Source: Mesorhizobium sp. LHD-90 (GTDB lineage Bacteria > Pseudomonadota > Alphaproteobacteria > Rhizobiales > Rhizobiaceae). Taken from it: DNA of 64,000 nt. The notes beneath the pieces were generated by a model. The model worked only from the letters and a program-made list of their open reading frames with translations, was not told where the DNA came from and made no database searches. Positions 54,084-61,530 of the stretch are shown here, piece after piece; the first letter of the stretch is position 1, and every line of letters starts with the position of its first letter. The position numbers were made by a program, and so were the translations under genes. The stretch covers positions 62,001 through 126,000 of the forward strand of contig NZ_JAVFVV010000006.1 in NCBI RefSeq assembly GCF_030929505.1. Direction: 5' to 3'.

Positions 54084-54130
54084 GCCGGAGTGTAGCGCAG
54101 CCTGGTAGCGCACCTGATTTGGGATCAGGG
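54084..54130 (+). other. Right attachment site (attR) within tRNA-Pro
   Basis: This is the second copy of the 47-bp direct repeat. It runs from two bases before the tRNA 5' end to the 3' side of the anticodon stem and is identical to 13212-13258. Confidence 0.88.
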
Positions 54131-54162
54131 GGTCGCAGGTTCGAATCCTGCCACTCCGACCA
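54086..54162 (+). tRNA. tRNA-Pro (anticodon UGG)
   Basis: The 77-nt gene has acceptor arms CGGAGTG and CACTCCG, the anticodon loop TTTGGGA (anticodon TGG), T-arm GCAGGTTCGAATCCTGC and an encoded CCA end. The 5' half lies in the island's direct repeat, so the mature gene is a hybrid. The 5' half and upstream promoter sequence come from the island side, and the 3' half from the chromosome. Confidence 0.96.
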
Positions 54163-54299
54163 GGCCGTTCCTGTCCGGCCCGGACGATCCCGCTGTCTGA
54201 ACAATTGGCCAATGACACCAAGCGGCCCTATTTTCGTCTTGCGTTTGTGTTTCCCGTGCCATCTGGTGCCAACCACGGTGATATGATCCAGAGGCTATC

Positions 54300-55109
54300 G
54301 TGGCAAATCAGATGCTGAGCGGCGTCCGCGCGCAGACCTTTCCAAACCAACTCGGCGTTGCCGCCAGGGTGGTTACGGCAATGGTCCTTCGCGAAACCCG
54401 CACCCGCTTCGGAAAGAACAAGTTCGGCTTCATCTGGCTTCTGCTGGAGCCGATGGCTTATGTGGTCTTCATCGTTTCGGTCAGGGCCTTTATGGAAAAC
54501 CGCATTCCGTTCGGGCAGAACCTGCTGCTTTTTATCCTGTCCGGCATCCTCACCTTCCGCATGTTCTCGTCGATAGCCTCTCGGGGCGTGAGCGCCATCT
54601 CGTCGAACAAGGCCCTACTCGCCTATCCGCCGGTCAAGCCGGTCGACGTCATAGCGGCACGGCTGATTCTCGAAACGATCATCATGTTCGTCATCTGGGC
54701 GATCTTCTATTCGCTGTTGTCGATCGTCAGCGAGGACAAGATCATCGTCAACTATGGCAAATTCGCCGAGGCCATCGGCGCGATCTGCTTCCTGAGCTTC
54801 GGCGTCGGCACATTCAATGCGGTGGTCGCGGCGATCACGCCCACCTGGGAGCGTGTCTGGGGCATCCTCCGCTTTCCGCTGTTGATCCTTTCGGGCGTGT
54901 TCTATGTGCCGACGCTGATGCCGCCTGCCATGCAGGCCGTCATCGTGTGGAATCCACTGCTGCATTGCGTGGAGTGGGTGCGGACCGCCGTGTACCTGAC
55001 CTATGATCCGATGCTGGACAAGCCGTATGTTTTCCTCGTCGGATCGCTCTTCCTAGTGACCGGGCTCCTGCTCGAGCGCGCCTATCGTCATCGGATCATG
55101 GCTTTTTAA
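54300..55109 (+). CDS. ABC-2 type polysaccharide export permease, KpsM-like
   Basis: This 269-residue inner-membrane protein has the ABC-2 permease start VLRETRTRFGKNKFGFIWLLLEPMAYV, followed by six hydrophobic segments. The motif FPLLILSGVFYVPTLMPPAMQAVIVWNPLLHCVEWVR is characteristic of KpsM/CtrC capsule and O-antigen exporters. Start GTG 54300 follows AGAGG; an in-frame ATG lies at 54312. The partner ATPase (KpsT) is not beside it; the phage-like element starts about 275 bp downstream and may have separated them. Confidence 0.87.
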   Translation: MANQMLSGVRAQTFPNQLGVAARVVTAMVLRETRTRFGKNKFGFIWLLLEPMAYVVFIVSVRAFMENRIPFGQNLLLFILSGILTFRMFSSIASRGVSAISSNKALLAYPPVKPVDVIAARLILETIIMFVIWAIFYSLLSIVSEDKIIVNYGKFAEAIGAICFLSFGVGTFNAVVAAITPTWERVWGILRFPLLILSGVFYVPTLMPPAMQAVIVWNPLLHCVEWVRTAVYLTYDPMLDKPYVFLVGSLFLVTGLLLERAYRHRIMAF

Positions 55110-55383
55110 GTCGATCCTGCGCAATAGACCCCAGCCAGAACCAGCAAGCGGCGCAGTCCACGCCTGCTCAGGGACGAGACCGGCCATTCGGTTCGCACCG
55201 TCTGACGTTCACTCTGGAGGGGCGGAGGTTCGAACGAACCGGCTCTACTTCATCTTCGCAAAAGATCTGGCGGTGGCCGATGCTCCCGGCTGGCAATGTC
55301 GCCAGGATAGCGGATCGTGTCCTGCTGGTGATCGAGACTGTCCGGTTCGTGCCCGCCGTTTCCGGGGCGGACAATCTGAAAGG

Positions 55384-55431
55384 TGGCGATCCCGGCAGGA
55401 TTCGAACCTGCGACCATCGGCTTAGAAGGCC
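55384..55431 (-). other. Left attachment site of the phage-like element: 3' half of tRNA-Arg(UCU)
   Basis: Read on the minus strand this is the 3' half of a tRNA: anticodon loop with TCT, anticodon-stem 3' side GCCGA, T-arm GCAGGTTCGAATCCTGC, acceptor CGGGATC, then G and CCA. The matching 5' half (it should begin GATCCCG) is absent; the upstream sequence is unrelated. The integrase gene about 200 bp away marks this as the junction. The intact tRNA-Arg should be at the far end of the element. Confidence 0.82.
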
Positions 55432-55462
55432 AATCCGATACCCCTTACCGCCATACCCCTCC

Positions 55463-55588
55463 GACTTACCCGTGCATTATTCTACGCTCCAATCCCTTGT
55501 GGAATAAGGGTTTTGCCCTTACTCTTGCGCCGATGGTCGCAGATATAAATTACTCGGACTTACCGCCTGCGACTTACATGGCACTTAC
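55463..55588 (+). repeat. Short direct repeats ACTTAC between attL and the integrase gene
   Basis: GACTTAC occurs exactly at 55463-55469, 55557-55563 and 55571-55577, with CACTTAC at 55582-55588. Clusters like this next to an att core are often arm-type binding sites for the integrase N-terminal domain. Confidence 0.45.
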
Positions 55589-55612
55589 ACGGCTCCGTGT
55601 AAGGCAGTTTTT
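55584..55612 (+). terminator. Terminator-like hairpin just before the integrase gene
   Basis: CTTACACGG and CCGTGTAAG form a perfect 9-bp stem with a 2-nt gap (stem ends meet almost directly) followed by GCAGTTTTT. It would stop transcripts entering the integrase from the chromosome side, or serve as a dyad for regulation. Confidence 0.45.
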
Positions 55613-55626
55613 CAGGGGGTTTGAGC

Positions 55627-56931
55627 ATGCCGAAAATCAACAAGACCTTCGTGGATTCCGTGACCGTCGATCCGGACAAGCGCGTCTATCACTGGGATAG
55701 CGAACTGAAGGGATTTGGGCTTCAGGTCTTGCCCAGCGGGGTGAAGAGCTTCGTCTACCAGTATCGCCTTCCAGCCGGGAATGATCGTCGCGCGACGCTG
55801 GGCAAGTATGGCCAACTCACCGCCGACGAAGCCCGCCGCAAGGCCGAAGGAATGCGCCGCAACGTGGTCGACGGTGTCGATCCGCTTGCCGAAAAGCAGG
55901 CGCGCCGAGACGCGCTAACCGTCGCCGATCTTCTAGACAGCTATCTCCTATCGGAAGACTTCAAGGCGAAGGCGGCAACCACACAGCAGACCGACAAGGG
56001 CCGAATCAACCGACATTTGAAACCGCTTCTCGGCAAAACGCTGGTCGAGGCGCTGACCGTGGAAAAGGCGAAGAAATGCTTCGCCGATATCCGGGACGGC
56101 AAAACCGCTGTCCGGGAGAAAATGGGGAAGCGTGCCCTTGCCCGTGTCCGGGGTGGTGAAGGTGCAGCCCGGAAGAGTCTTCGCCTTTTGAAATCCGTGC
56201 TGGCATGGGCACGAGACGACGCCAAGCTGATCACGATTCACCCGCTGGAAAAATTCGCCACCGGCCCGGATGGCGAGCGCGACGCGATCATTGAGGACGC
56301 GGCAGAATATTCCAGAGTGTTCGCGACGATCGCCGATCTCGAAACGAAAAGGGTGATCGGTGCCAGCGCCGCCGATGGCTTGCGCCTTGTCGCCCTTACC
56401 GGTGGACGTCGATCGGAAATCGCCGCCATGCGGTGGCGGCACATTGATCTCAAGGCTGGCAAGATCGTGTTGCCATGGAAGAACCATAAAACCGGTGGCC
56501 GCACCGGGAAGCCGCGCGAAATCGATCTAACCACCGATGCCATGGTGATCATTGCCAGACAGCCGGCACGGGAACCGGACGATTTCGTACTTGTCCCCGC
56601 GCATGGTGTTGGCCCGGTGAATCTATCCCGGCCGTGGGATAAGGTTAAGGCCAAGGCAAACCTGTCCCGGCCCGATCTCGGCCTTCATGGATTGCGCCAT
56701 AGTCGCGCCTCCCACTTCGCCATGGAGGGCGGTTCAGCGCCGGAAATCATGCAGGCCATGGGTCATAGAAATCTGGCGACAAGCCAACGATACATTCATT
56801 TTGCTGAGCAGAGAAAGCAGGCGATCGGCGAACGCGCCGCATCGATCGCCACGGCCGGATTGGCGCTTGCGTCCGGTGCACCCGCCGCCGACGTGACCGA
56901 TCTCGCCGACGCCCGCAACCGGCGCCGGTAG
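55627..56931 (+). CDS. Tyrosine integrase of the phage-like element (DUF4102/P4 type)
   Basis: This 434-residue integrase has the N-terminal arm-binding domain of P4-type integrases (VYHWDSELKGFGLQVLPSG, then RRATLGKYGQLTADEARRKA). A SAM-like core-binding domain and a complete catalytic domain follow. Arginine is in TGGRRSEIAAM (about 259), HxxR in HGLRHSRASHF (about 355), histidine in MGHRNLATSQRYIHF, and the tyrosine in RYIH (about 389). The family commonly uses tRNA genes, in agreement with the tRNA-Arg half-site about 195 bp upstream. ATG 55627 is preferred over TTG 55621. Confidence 0.93.
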   Translation: MPKINKTFVDSVTVDPDKRVYHWDSELKGFGLQVLPSGVKSFVYQYRLPAGNDRRATLGKYGQLTADEARRKAEGMRRNVVDGVDPLAEKQARRDALTVADLLDSYLLSEDFKAKAATTQQTDKGRINRHLKPLLGKTLVEALTVEKAKKCFADIRDGKTAVREKMGKRALARVRGGEGAARKSLRLLKSVLAWARDDAKLITIHPLEKFATGPDGERDAIIEDAAEYSRVFATIADLETKRVIGASAADGLRLVALTGGRRSEIAAMRWRHIDLKAGKIVLPWKNHKTGGRTGKPREIDLTTDAMVIIARQPAREPDDFVLVPAHGVGPVNLSRPWDKVKAKANLSRPDLGLHGLRHSRASHFAMEGGSAPEIMQAMGHRNLATSQRYIHFAEQRKQAIGERAASIATAGLALASGAPAADVTDLADARNRRR

Positions 56932-57055
56932 CCTCCGGCGCGACTGGCGCCGGCAGTCTCCAGCGCGGCCGGCGCCCAAACACTCCTGACAATTAAATTT
57001 GCCATCACCGGGCGCATGGCACTGATTTCACACGTATATCCGCACCCATGAGAAA

Positions 57056-57082
57056 TATAGTCGCTTACCCTATGCGGCTATA
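57056..57082. promoter_or_regulatory. Candidate operator upstream of the excisionase-like gene
   Basis: TATAGTCGC and GCGGCTATA form an inverted repeat of 9 bp (one mismatch) spaced by 9 bp, about 60 bp before the start of the excisionase-like gene. Confidence 0.4.
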
Positions 57083-57139
57083 GGCAAGTCCTTGTAACCT
57101 CCGAAGCGTGATCTGAGTTTCGCGTAACGGAGATGCGAC

Positions 57140-57379
57140 ATGCATAAGACTGATAGATTCCTTGATCGGAGAGAATCCGCAAAATATCTCGCCGAAAAAG
57201 GGCTGAAGATTTCAGCAAAGACTTTGACCAAATTTGCCACCGTGGGCGGTGGGCCGGCTTACCGGAAATTTCTGGGCAAGGCATATTCGACCACCGGCGA
57301 GCTTGACGAGTGGATCAGCGAGCGCTTGGGCACGACGCGCCGCACCACGAGCGACGCCGTCCCGGCCGAGCGCGAGTAA
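57140..57379 (+). CDS. Excisionase-like DNA-binding protein
   Basis: This 79-residue protein has FLDRRESAKYLAEKGLKISAKTLTKFATVGGGPAYRKFLGKAYSTTGELDEWI. This is a short winged-helix layout typical of excisionase/AlpA-like proteins, here with an added loop (KGLKIS) as in the phage excisionase-like group. It follows the integrase by about 200 bp on the same strand and probably controls excision or early transcription. Confidence 0.7.
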   Translation: MHKTDRFLDRRESAKYLAEKGLKISAKTLTKFATVGGGPAYRKFLGKAYSTTGELDEWISERLGTTRRTTSDAVPAERE

Positions 57380-57384
57380 CGGCC

Positions 57385-58224
57385 ATGAACGCCGTTGATT
57401 TCTTTCCGTTTGCGCCGCCACCGGCTCCGGCAGCCACGGCAAAAGAACGTTTCGAAAACGTGGTCTTCGCAACGTTCTGTCTCCGCGATTTTAACGATCA
57501 TGATGTGATCTGGGAGGAATCGGACGCGGACACGTGGCCGGAAGAGACCGAGTCTGCGGAATGGTACATCCGCGTCATGCGCTGGTTTGAGCCGGCGCTT
57601 GATGCCCGCATGGTCGCTGCCGCATTCGCTGAAGCAGACAGGTTTAGCGATGCTCATTACCGGGCATGTCGCGATGACGATGAAGCCATCTACGATCTTC
57701 ACCGGCGCTACGACAGCTTGATCGATCCACGCTTCAGACATTGCGAGCCCGGCGATTTCCTCCCCGCCGTCGACCTCGCAAAGGACCACCGCCTTTCCCG
57801 GTGGGGGGAATTGACCGGCCGCATGATCTATTGCGGCGGCCGTTCGATCGAAGCCCGGTTTAATTCGTCGCCTTGGCTGAATCCGTATTTCGATTTGCCG
57901 AGACGTGAACGGCTTTCCAGATACGAAAAGCATATCTCGGAAATGATCCCGAACGCATGGAGGCTTGCCACTTCCCTGTATGGCAAGCTGCCGGCTCTGT
58001 GGCGCGATGGTGCGCCCGACGAGGCAGACGTGCTGCATGATTTGCATGCGGCGGCGGAAACCGAAAGAGCCGTTGAAAAGGGCGGCGGCACCACGGAACT
58101 GGCGAAGCTCAGGCGCGCCCGGCAGCCGGAACGCAAGCCAGTTCCGACATGTGTTGCCAAGCCGATCTGCGCCCCGGAACCGACCGCACACCAACTCGAC
58201 ATGTTCGAGCGGGGGCTGGAATGA
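57385..58224 (+). CDS. Hypothetical protein of the early region, 279 residues
   Basis: Starts 5 nt after the excisionase-like gene. The N-terminal segment is proline- and aromatic-rich (VDFFPFAPPP). The rest is acidic and helical with many tryptophans (VIWEESDADTWPEETESAEWYIRVMRWFEP) and ends HQLDMFERGLE. I recognise no domain. Its stop overlaps the start of the next gene (ATGA), so it is in the same operon. A role in early element functions is positional inference. Confidence 0.7.
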   Translation: MNAVDFFPFAPPPAPAATAKERFENVVFATFCLRDFNDHDVIWEESDADTWPEETESAEWYIRVMRWFEPALDARMVAAAFAEADRFSDAHYRACRDDDEAIYDLHRRYDSLIDPRFRHCEPGDFLPAVDLAKDHRLSRWGELTGRMIYCGGRSIEARFNSSPWLNPYFDLPRRERLSRYEKHISEMIPNAWRLATSLYGKLPALWRDGAPDEADVLHDLHAAAETERAVEKGGGTTELAKLRRARQPERKPVPTCVAKPICAPEPTAHQLDMFERGLE

Positions 58225-58469
58225 CCGCCACGAAAACGGCCGGGGCGCTCGCCACGCCGCCGGCCGGGAATGAAGGACTCACAGGAAGTTATTCCTCTCC
58301 GGAGGCATTGGCAAGCCTTTACGATGCCGCGGCGGAATGGCTTGTTGAGGCTGGCCACGATGCGCCCCGGCCGGTGATGCCGGAGCTTAAGCGGCGGTTC
58401 GGGCTGTCCACGGGCGAGGCCATCAAGGCGATCAAGATGGCGAACGAAATGCGGGGGCTGTCATGCTGA
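58221..58469 (+). CDS. Small protein of the early region, 82 residues
   Basis: ATG 58221 overlaps the previous stop. The C-terminal two-thirds (SLYDAAAEWLVEAGHDAPRPVMPELKRRFGLSTGEAIKAIKMANEM) looks like a three-helix DNA-binding unit, with GLSTGEAIKAIK as a possible recognition helix. It overlaps the start of the replication-like gene by 7 nt. It may be an accessory replication or regulatory protein. Confidence 0.65.
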   Translation: MTATKTAGALATPPAGNEGLTGSYSSPEALASLYDAAAEWLVEAGHDAPRPVMPELKRRFGLSTGEAIKAIKMANEMRGLSC

Positions 58470-59503
58470 TCCCGGACAAGCGATCTCCGGGCGCTATGAG
58501 GCAAGCCTCTCTGGCGACTTGGAAATTCAGGTTTATGGAAATCGTGGCGGCCGATCCGAAATGCCTGCCTTCGGATTTGGCGATCATTAGATGTTACCTG
58601 AGTTTCATCACGCCTGAGACAGGGTCAGTCGCCTTTGCGGCGACGACAAAGCTCATGGTCATGGCAAATATTTCTGGAAAAACAGCGATCTGTGGGCGCA
58701 GGAGGTTGGTGGACCTTGGCTACCTCTGCCGTGTTCCGGGGCGGCGGACGGAGGCAGGCGCTGACTTTTATGAACTCAGCTTCAAAAAGCGTGAGCACGT
58801 TGTCACGGCACATATTCGCGACGAAGAAGCCCGGCTTTTGAAAGCTGAGGCGGATCGTGCCGAGACAAAACGCATTCGCCGGAAAAAAAGAGAAGTCGCG
58901 AGCGGGATGAAAAAGGCGGCGGCGGCGTCACCCGCCCCGGTAAATTCTACAGGGACGAAATCCACCGAGAGCGATGTTGACCCTGTAAATTTTACCGGGA
59001 CGGAATCGTCCGCTGAGAGTGAATCTGTCCCGGTAAATTCTACAGGGACGGATTCGTCCGCTGAAAACGAGCCAAAAGGACGTTCCGGCAAATTTTACAG
59101 GGACGTTCCGGTAAAAATTACAGGGGAATACCCTGAAGTACTCCCTACAGAGAAGAGTCTGCTCAGAAGGGGACAGCCTGAAAAAGAGGGTTCGCACCCT
59201 GTCGGTTCTAAGGGGTGTTCTGATGCTTCTGATGCCCCTGAATTGGACCGTCCTTTCCCTCCGCCTTTTGATGAAAAAGAAGAGATCGAAATGATGCTTG
59301 AGGTCATCAAGCGCGACCCCGACACGTTGCCTGAGACCATGGAAAAAATTCGCGAAAAATTGAAATTCAGACTGACGCCGCGTGAGGCACTGGCGATGCT
59401 CGCCGAGGATAAAAAAATTCGCGAACGCGAAAAAGGCCGGCAGGCAAATAGTCAAAATTCCCAAGGTGCGAATTCGTATGCTCGCCAGTCGCAGGGGTTC
59501 TGA
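58463..59503 (+). CDS. Putative replication initiator with iterons inside its gene
   Basis: This is a 346-residue protein. The N-terminal part (about 25-115: MEIVAADPKCLPSDLAIIRCYLSFI, then LMVMANISGKTAICGRRRLVDLGYLCRV) is a winged-helix domain as in phage O-type initiators. A basic coiled stretch follows. The middle (about 158-222) is low complexity, with near-repeats VNSTGT, VNFTGT and VNSTGT that are simply the translation of five DNA repeats. The last part (about 270-320: EEIEMMLEVIKRDPDTLPETMEKI) is a helical region that could bind a helicase partner. This matches the lambda O layout: an N-terminal iteron-binding domain, the origin in the middle of the gene, and a C-terminal partner-binding domain. 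Confidence 0.68.
   Translation: MLIPDKRSPGAMRQASLATWKFRFMEIVAADPKCLPSDLAIIRCYLSFITPETGSVAFAATTKLMVMANISGKTAICGRRRLVDLGYLCRVPGRRTEAGADFYELSFKKREHVVTAHIRDEEARLLKAEADRAETKRIRRKKREVASGMKKAAAASPAPVNSTGTKSTESDVDPVNFTGTESSAESESVPVNSTGTDSSAENEPKGRSGKFYRDVPVKITGEYPEVLPTEKSLLRRGQPEKEGSHPVGSKGCSDASDAPELDRPFPPPFDEKEEIEMMLEVIKRDPDTLPETMEKIREKLKFRLTPREALAMLAEDKKIREREKGRQANSQNSQGANSYARQSQGF
58936..59125 (+). repeat. Five 19-bp iterons, probable replication origin
   Basis: Copies are at 58936-58954, 58981-58999, 59029-59047, 59084-59102 and 59107-59125. Copies 1 and 3 are identical: CCCGGTAAATTCTACAGGG. Copy 2 is CCCTGTAAATTTTACCGGG. Copies 4 and 5 begin TCCGG and end TACAGGG. Each is a near-palindrome; the first three and the fourth are followed by GACG. 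They lie inside the initiator-like gene, as in lambda ori. Confidence 0.8.
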
Positions 59504-59506
59504 AAA

Positions 59507-59716
59507 ATGAAAAGCCTGTTGGATAATTATCTCAGCGTGAAAGAGACGGCATTTTTGATCGGGCTTGGCGTGCCGACGCTCCGGCGGAAAATCCAGCGGA
59601 TCGAACGTCGCGAGCTTCCCCGGAGCGCACTGCCGCCTTTCGTAAAATATAATTGCCGGATTATTTTCGATCGCGACGGGGTGGAAAAATGGTTTCGCCG
59701 GCAGGTCGAGGCATGA
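59507..59716 (+). CDS. AlpA-like DNA-binding protein
   Basis: This 69-residue protein has YLSVKETAFLIGLGVPTLRRKIQRIERRELPRSALPPFVKY, then RIIFDRDGVEKWFRRQ. It is an AlpA/excisionase-type helix-turn-helix with wing and C-terminal helix. AlpA-like proteins switch satellites and P4-like elements between states. It is 3 nt after the initiator gene. Its stop TGA overlaps an ATG at 59713 that opens a frame overlapping the portal start; that frame is not called because its body shows no family. Confidence 0.72.
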   Translation: MKSLLDNYLSVKETAFLIGLGVPTLRRKIQRIERRELPRSALPPFVKYNCRIIFDRDGVEKWFRRQVEA

Positions 59717-59972
59717 GCCCGGCCGGCGACAATGTTTGCAGAACTCTGCAAACTTTCGCCGGTCAAGCCGCGAAATATGTCGCTGGCTTGATGTTTCCGC
59801 TCGGCGGAAACATTTCCTCAGTCAAGCCTTCGGCACTGGGATGTGTGCAGAATCTGCACACTTTCGGCGGCTGGCGGAAAAAGTTACCGGGAAAAATCGC
59901 AATGAATCCCCGCCGATCGGAGCATGCGCGGTGCGGTTGCCGCTGGGATGAAAATCCTATTCCGATCGGCTC
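59717..59972. promoter_or_regulatory. Palindrome-rich region before the portal gene
   Basis: The 256-bp gap contains three perfect dyads. These are GTTTGCAGA-AC-TCTGCAAAC (59734-59753, flanked by CCGGCGA and TCGCCGG), ATGTTTCCGC-TCG-GCGGAAACAT (59791-59813) and GTGTGCAGA-A-TCTGCACAC (59843-59861), plus GTCAAGCC twice. Short frames overlap it (59736-59951, 71 residues) but are not supported. It may be operators for the head operon, a second origin part or a packaging site. Confidence 0.6.
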
Positions 59973-61202
59973 ATGTCGATTTGGACAAAAATCTTTGGCG
60001 GTTCCCAGCCGGTTGAGGCGAAGGATTACAGCCTCGCCGATCCGGCCGCGCTCGCCCTGTTCGGCATCCCCGCCAGCCTTAGCGGTGTCGCCGTTGGCGA
60101 AGGCGTCGCCATGCAGCAGAGCACGGCCGGCGCCTGTCTCCGGCTGATCTCAAACACGCTTGGCAGCTTGCCCGTCCACGTCTTCCAGAAGGACGAAGCC
60201 GGGGAACGTGACAGGGCATCCCAGCATCCGGCTGATCGGCTGTTGGGCGGCTTTGTGGCGCCGTGGCAGGCGTCCAGCGAATTCCTCCAGTTGATGACGT
60301 TCGCCGCGCTGGTCGATGGCCGCGCCTATGCCAAGGTCACCCGCATTCGCGGCGAGGTGAGGGAAATCTTGATGCTGCCGCGTGGTGCCGTCCGGCGCGA
60401 GGTGGACGAAGGCACGCTTGAGCCGCATTATTTCATCCGGCTCAAGGCCGGCGGCGAACAGCGGATGTCCTATCAGGACGTGATAGAGCTTTGCCCGTTC
60501 GGTGGCCGTTCGCCGCTCCGGGATGCCGCCAGCGCCATCGGGCTCGCCGTTGTGCTGGAGCAGCATGGAAGCTCGCTTTTCAAAAATGGCGCGCGGCCAT
60601 CCGGAGTTTTGAAAATCCCCGGCAGGCTCACCGACGTCGCGGCAAAAAGAATTTCCGACGCTTGGCATAGCTCTTTCGGCGGCACGAACAGCGGCAAAAC
60701 CGCGATTATCGAGGAAGGCGGCAGTTTCGAAGCGCTGGCGCTGACGTCCACCGATTCGCAATACAACGAACTTCGCCAGACTCAGGTCAGCGAAATCTGC
60801 CGCGCCTTTGGCGTGCCGGAGGTGCTGGTCAGTTCGCTCAGCCGGGGCACTTGGCGCAATATCGAAGAACTCAACCGGGTTTTCCTTCAGACGACGGTGC
60901 TGCCGTGGGTGCAGGCATGGGAGGCCGCGCTTGAGCGCAGCGTGCTGACACCCGCCGAACGCGCGGCCGGCTTGTACGTCGAGATGAGCACGGCCGGCCT
61001 TGAGCGTGGCGATACCGCCAGCCGGTTCGCAGCCTACAGCGTGGCCCGCACCGCCGGAATCATGACCGCAAACGAGGTGCGCCGGCTGGAAAACCTCCCG
61101 GCGCATCCGGAGGGCAACACCCTCGCCAATCCGAACACCACGCCCGGCGCGCCCGGCAGCACGGAAGGGGCCGACGATGGCGACGACAAAGCCCAGGAAT
61201 AA
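59973..61202 (+). CDS. HK97-type phage portal protein
   Basis: This 409-residue portal subunit begins MSIWTKIFGG. It has the family segments VAMQQSTAGACLRLISNTLGSLPVHVF, then SSEFLQLMTFAALVDGRAYAKV, LPRGAVRREVD and, in the core, ALTSTDSQYNELRQTQVSEICRAFGVPEVL and GTWRNIEELNRVFLQTTVLPWVQAWE. Twelve copies form the ring through which DNA enters the head. No terminase gene precedes it in the window, unusual for a phage, where terminase usually stands just upstream. Its 3' end overlaps the next gene by 26 bp. Confidence 0.93.
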   Translation: MSIWTKIFGGSQPVEAKDYSLADPAALALFGIPASLSGVAVGEGVAMQQSTAGACLRLISNTLGSLPVHVFQKDEAGERDRASQHPADRLLGGFVAPWQASSEFLQLMTFAALVDGRAYAKVTRIRGEVREILMLPRGAVRREVDEGTLEPHYFIRLKAGGEQRMSYQDVIELCPFGGRSPLRDAASAIGLAVVLEQHGSSLFKNGARPSGVLKIPGRLTDVAAKRISDAWHSSFGGTNSGKTAIIEEGGSFEALALTSTDSQYNELRQTQVSEICRAFGVPEVLVSSLSRGTWRNIEELNRVFLQTTVLPWVQAWEAALERSVLTPAERAAGLYVEMSTAGLERGDTASRFAAYSVARTAGIMTANEVRRLENLPAHPEGNTLANPNTTPGAPGSTEGADDGDDKAQE

Positions 61203-61530
61203 TTTTGACGGAATGCCGGAGGCGATGCGTCCGCAGCCTATCCCGACCATGCCGGGCGTGAGCGCGTTCTTCAGCTTCTCCGCCGCAAAGCAGGCTTGCG
61301 AGGCGACCAGCATCCCGGTGGCGCCGCATCTCATGGCGGCGCTTCTCAGGGGCGAGCCCGGCGCGATCGAGGAATGCGTGCCGCGCGGGCTGATCAATAG
61401 CGACGGCTCGCGCTGGTCCGCCGGTGTGGATGAAATCCCGCTGCCGACGCTCACGCTCGGCAGGATTTTGGCCGATGCCTTACACCGGCGCCTGCTTGGT
61501 GAGGCGCTGAGCATGGACGGGGGCGAATGA
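61177..61530 (+). CDS. Hypothetical protein between portal and protease, 117 residues
   Basis: Overlaps the end of the portal gene and the start of the protease gene (ATGA). It has AMRPQPIPTMPGVSAFFSFSAAKQACEA and a C-terminal helix (TLGRILADALHRRLLGEAL). No family is recognised. The position between portal and prohead protease often holds small head proteins. Confidence 0.65.
   Translation: MATTKPRNNFDGMPEAMRPQPIPTMPGVSAFFSFSAAKQACEATSIPVAPHLMAALLRGEPGAIEECVPRGLINSDGSRWSAGVDEIPLPTLTLGRILADALHRRLLGEALSMDGGE

Larger units (their letters stand above)
13212..54130. mobile_element. Integrated genomic island at tRNA-Pro, about 40.9 kb
   Basis: A perfect 47-bp direct repeat of the tRNA-Pro 5' half bounds this segment, with a tyrosine integrase and an excisionase-like gene just inside the left end. 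The cargo is restriction-modification, toxin-antitoxin, a sugar ABC transporter, RTX proteins and regulators. It contains several frameshifted genes and long stretches without genes, unlike the compact iol region. No recognised conjugation genes (type IV secretion, TraG) are in it. It is therefore at most a mobilisable element or an immobile remnant. Confidence 0.85.

Noticed and set aside
55384-55470. A complete tRNA-Arg gene on the minus strand
   Set aside because: The 3' half is perfect, but no sequence pairs as the 5' acceptor (GATCCCG expected) or D-arm upstream of it.
59713-60147. Frame starting by ATGA overlap after the AlpA-like gene
   Set aside because: The start looks coupled, but the body runs through the palindromes and far into the portal gene with no family features.
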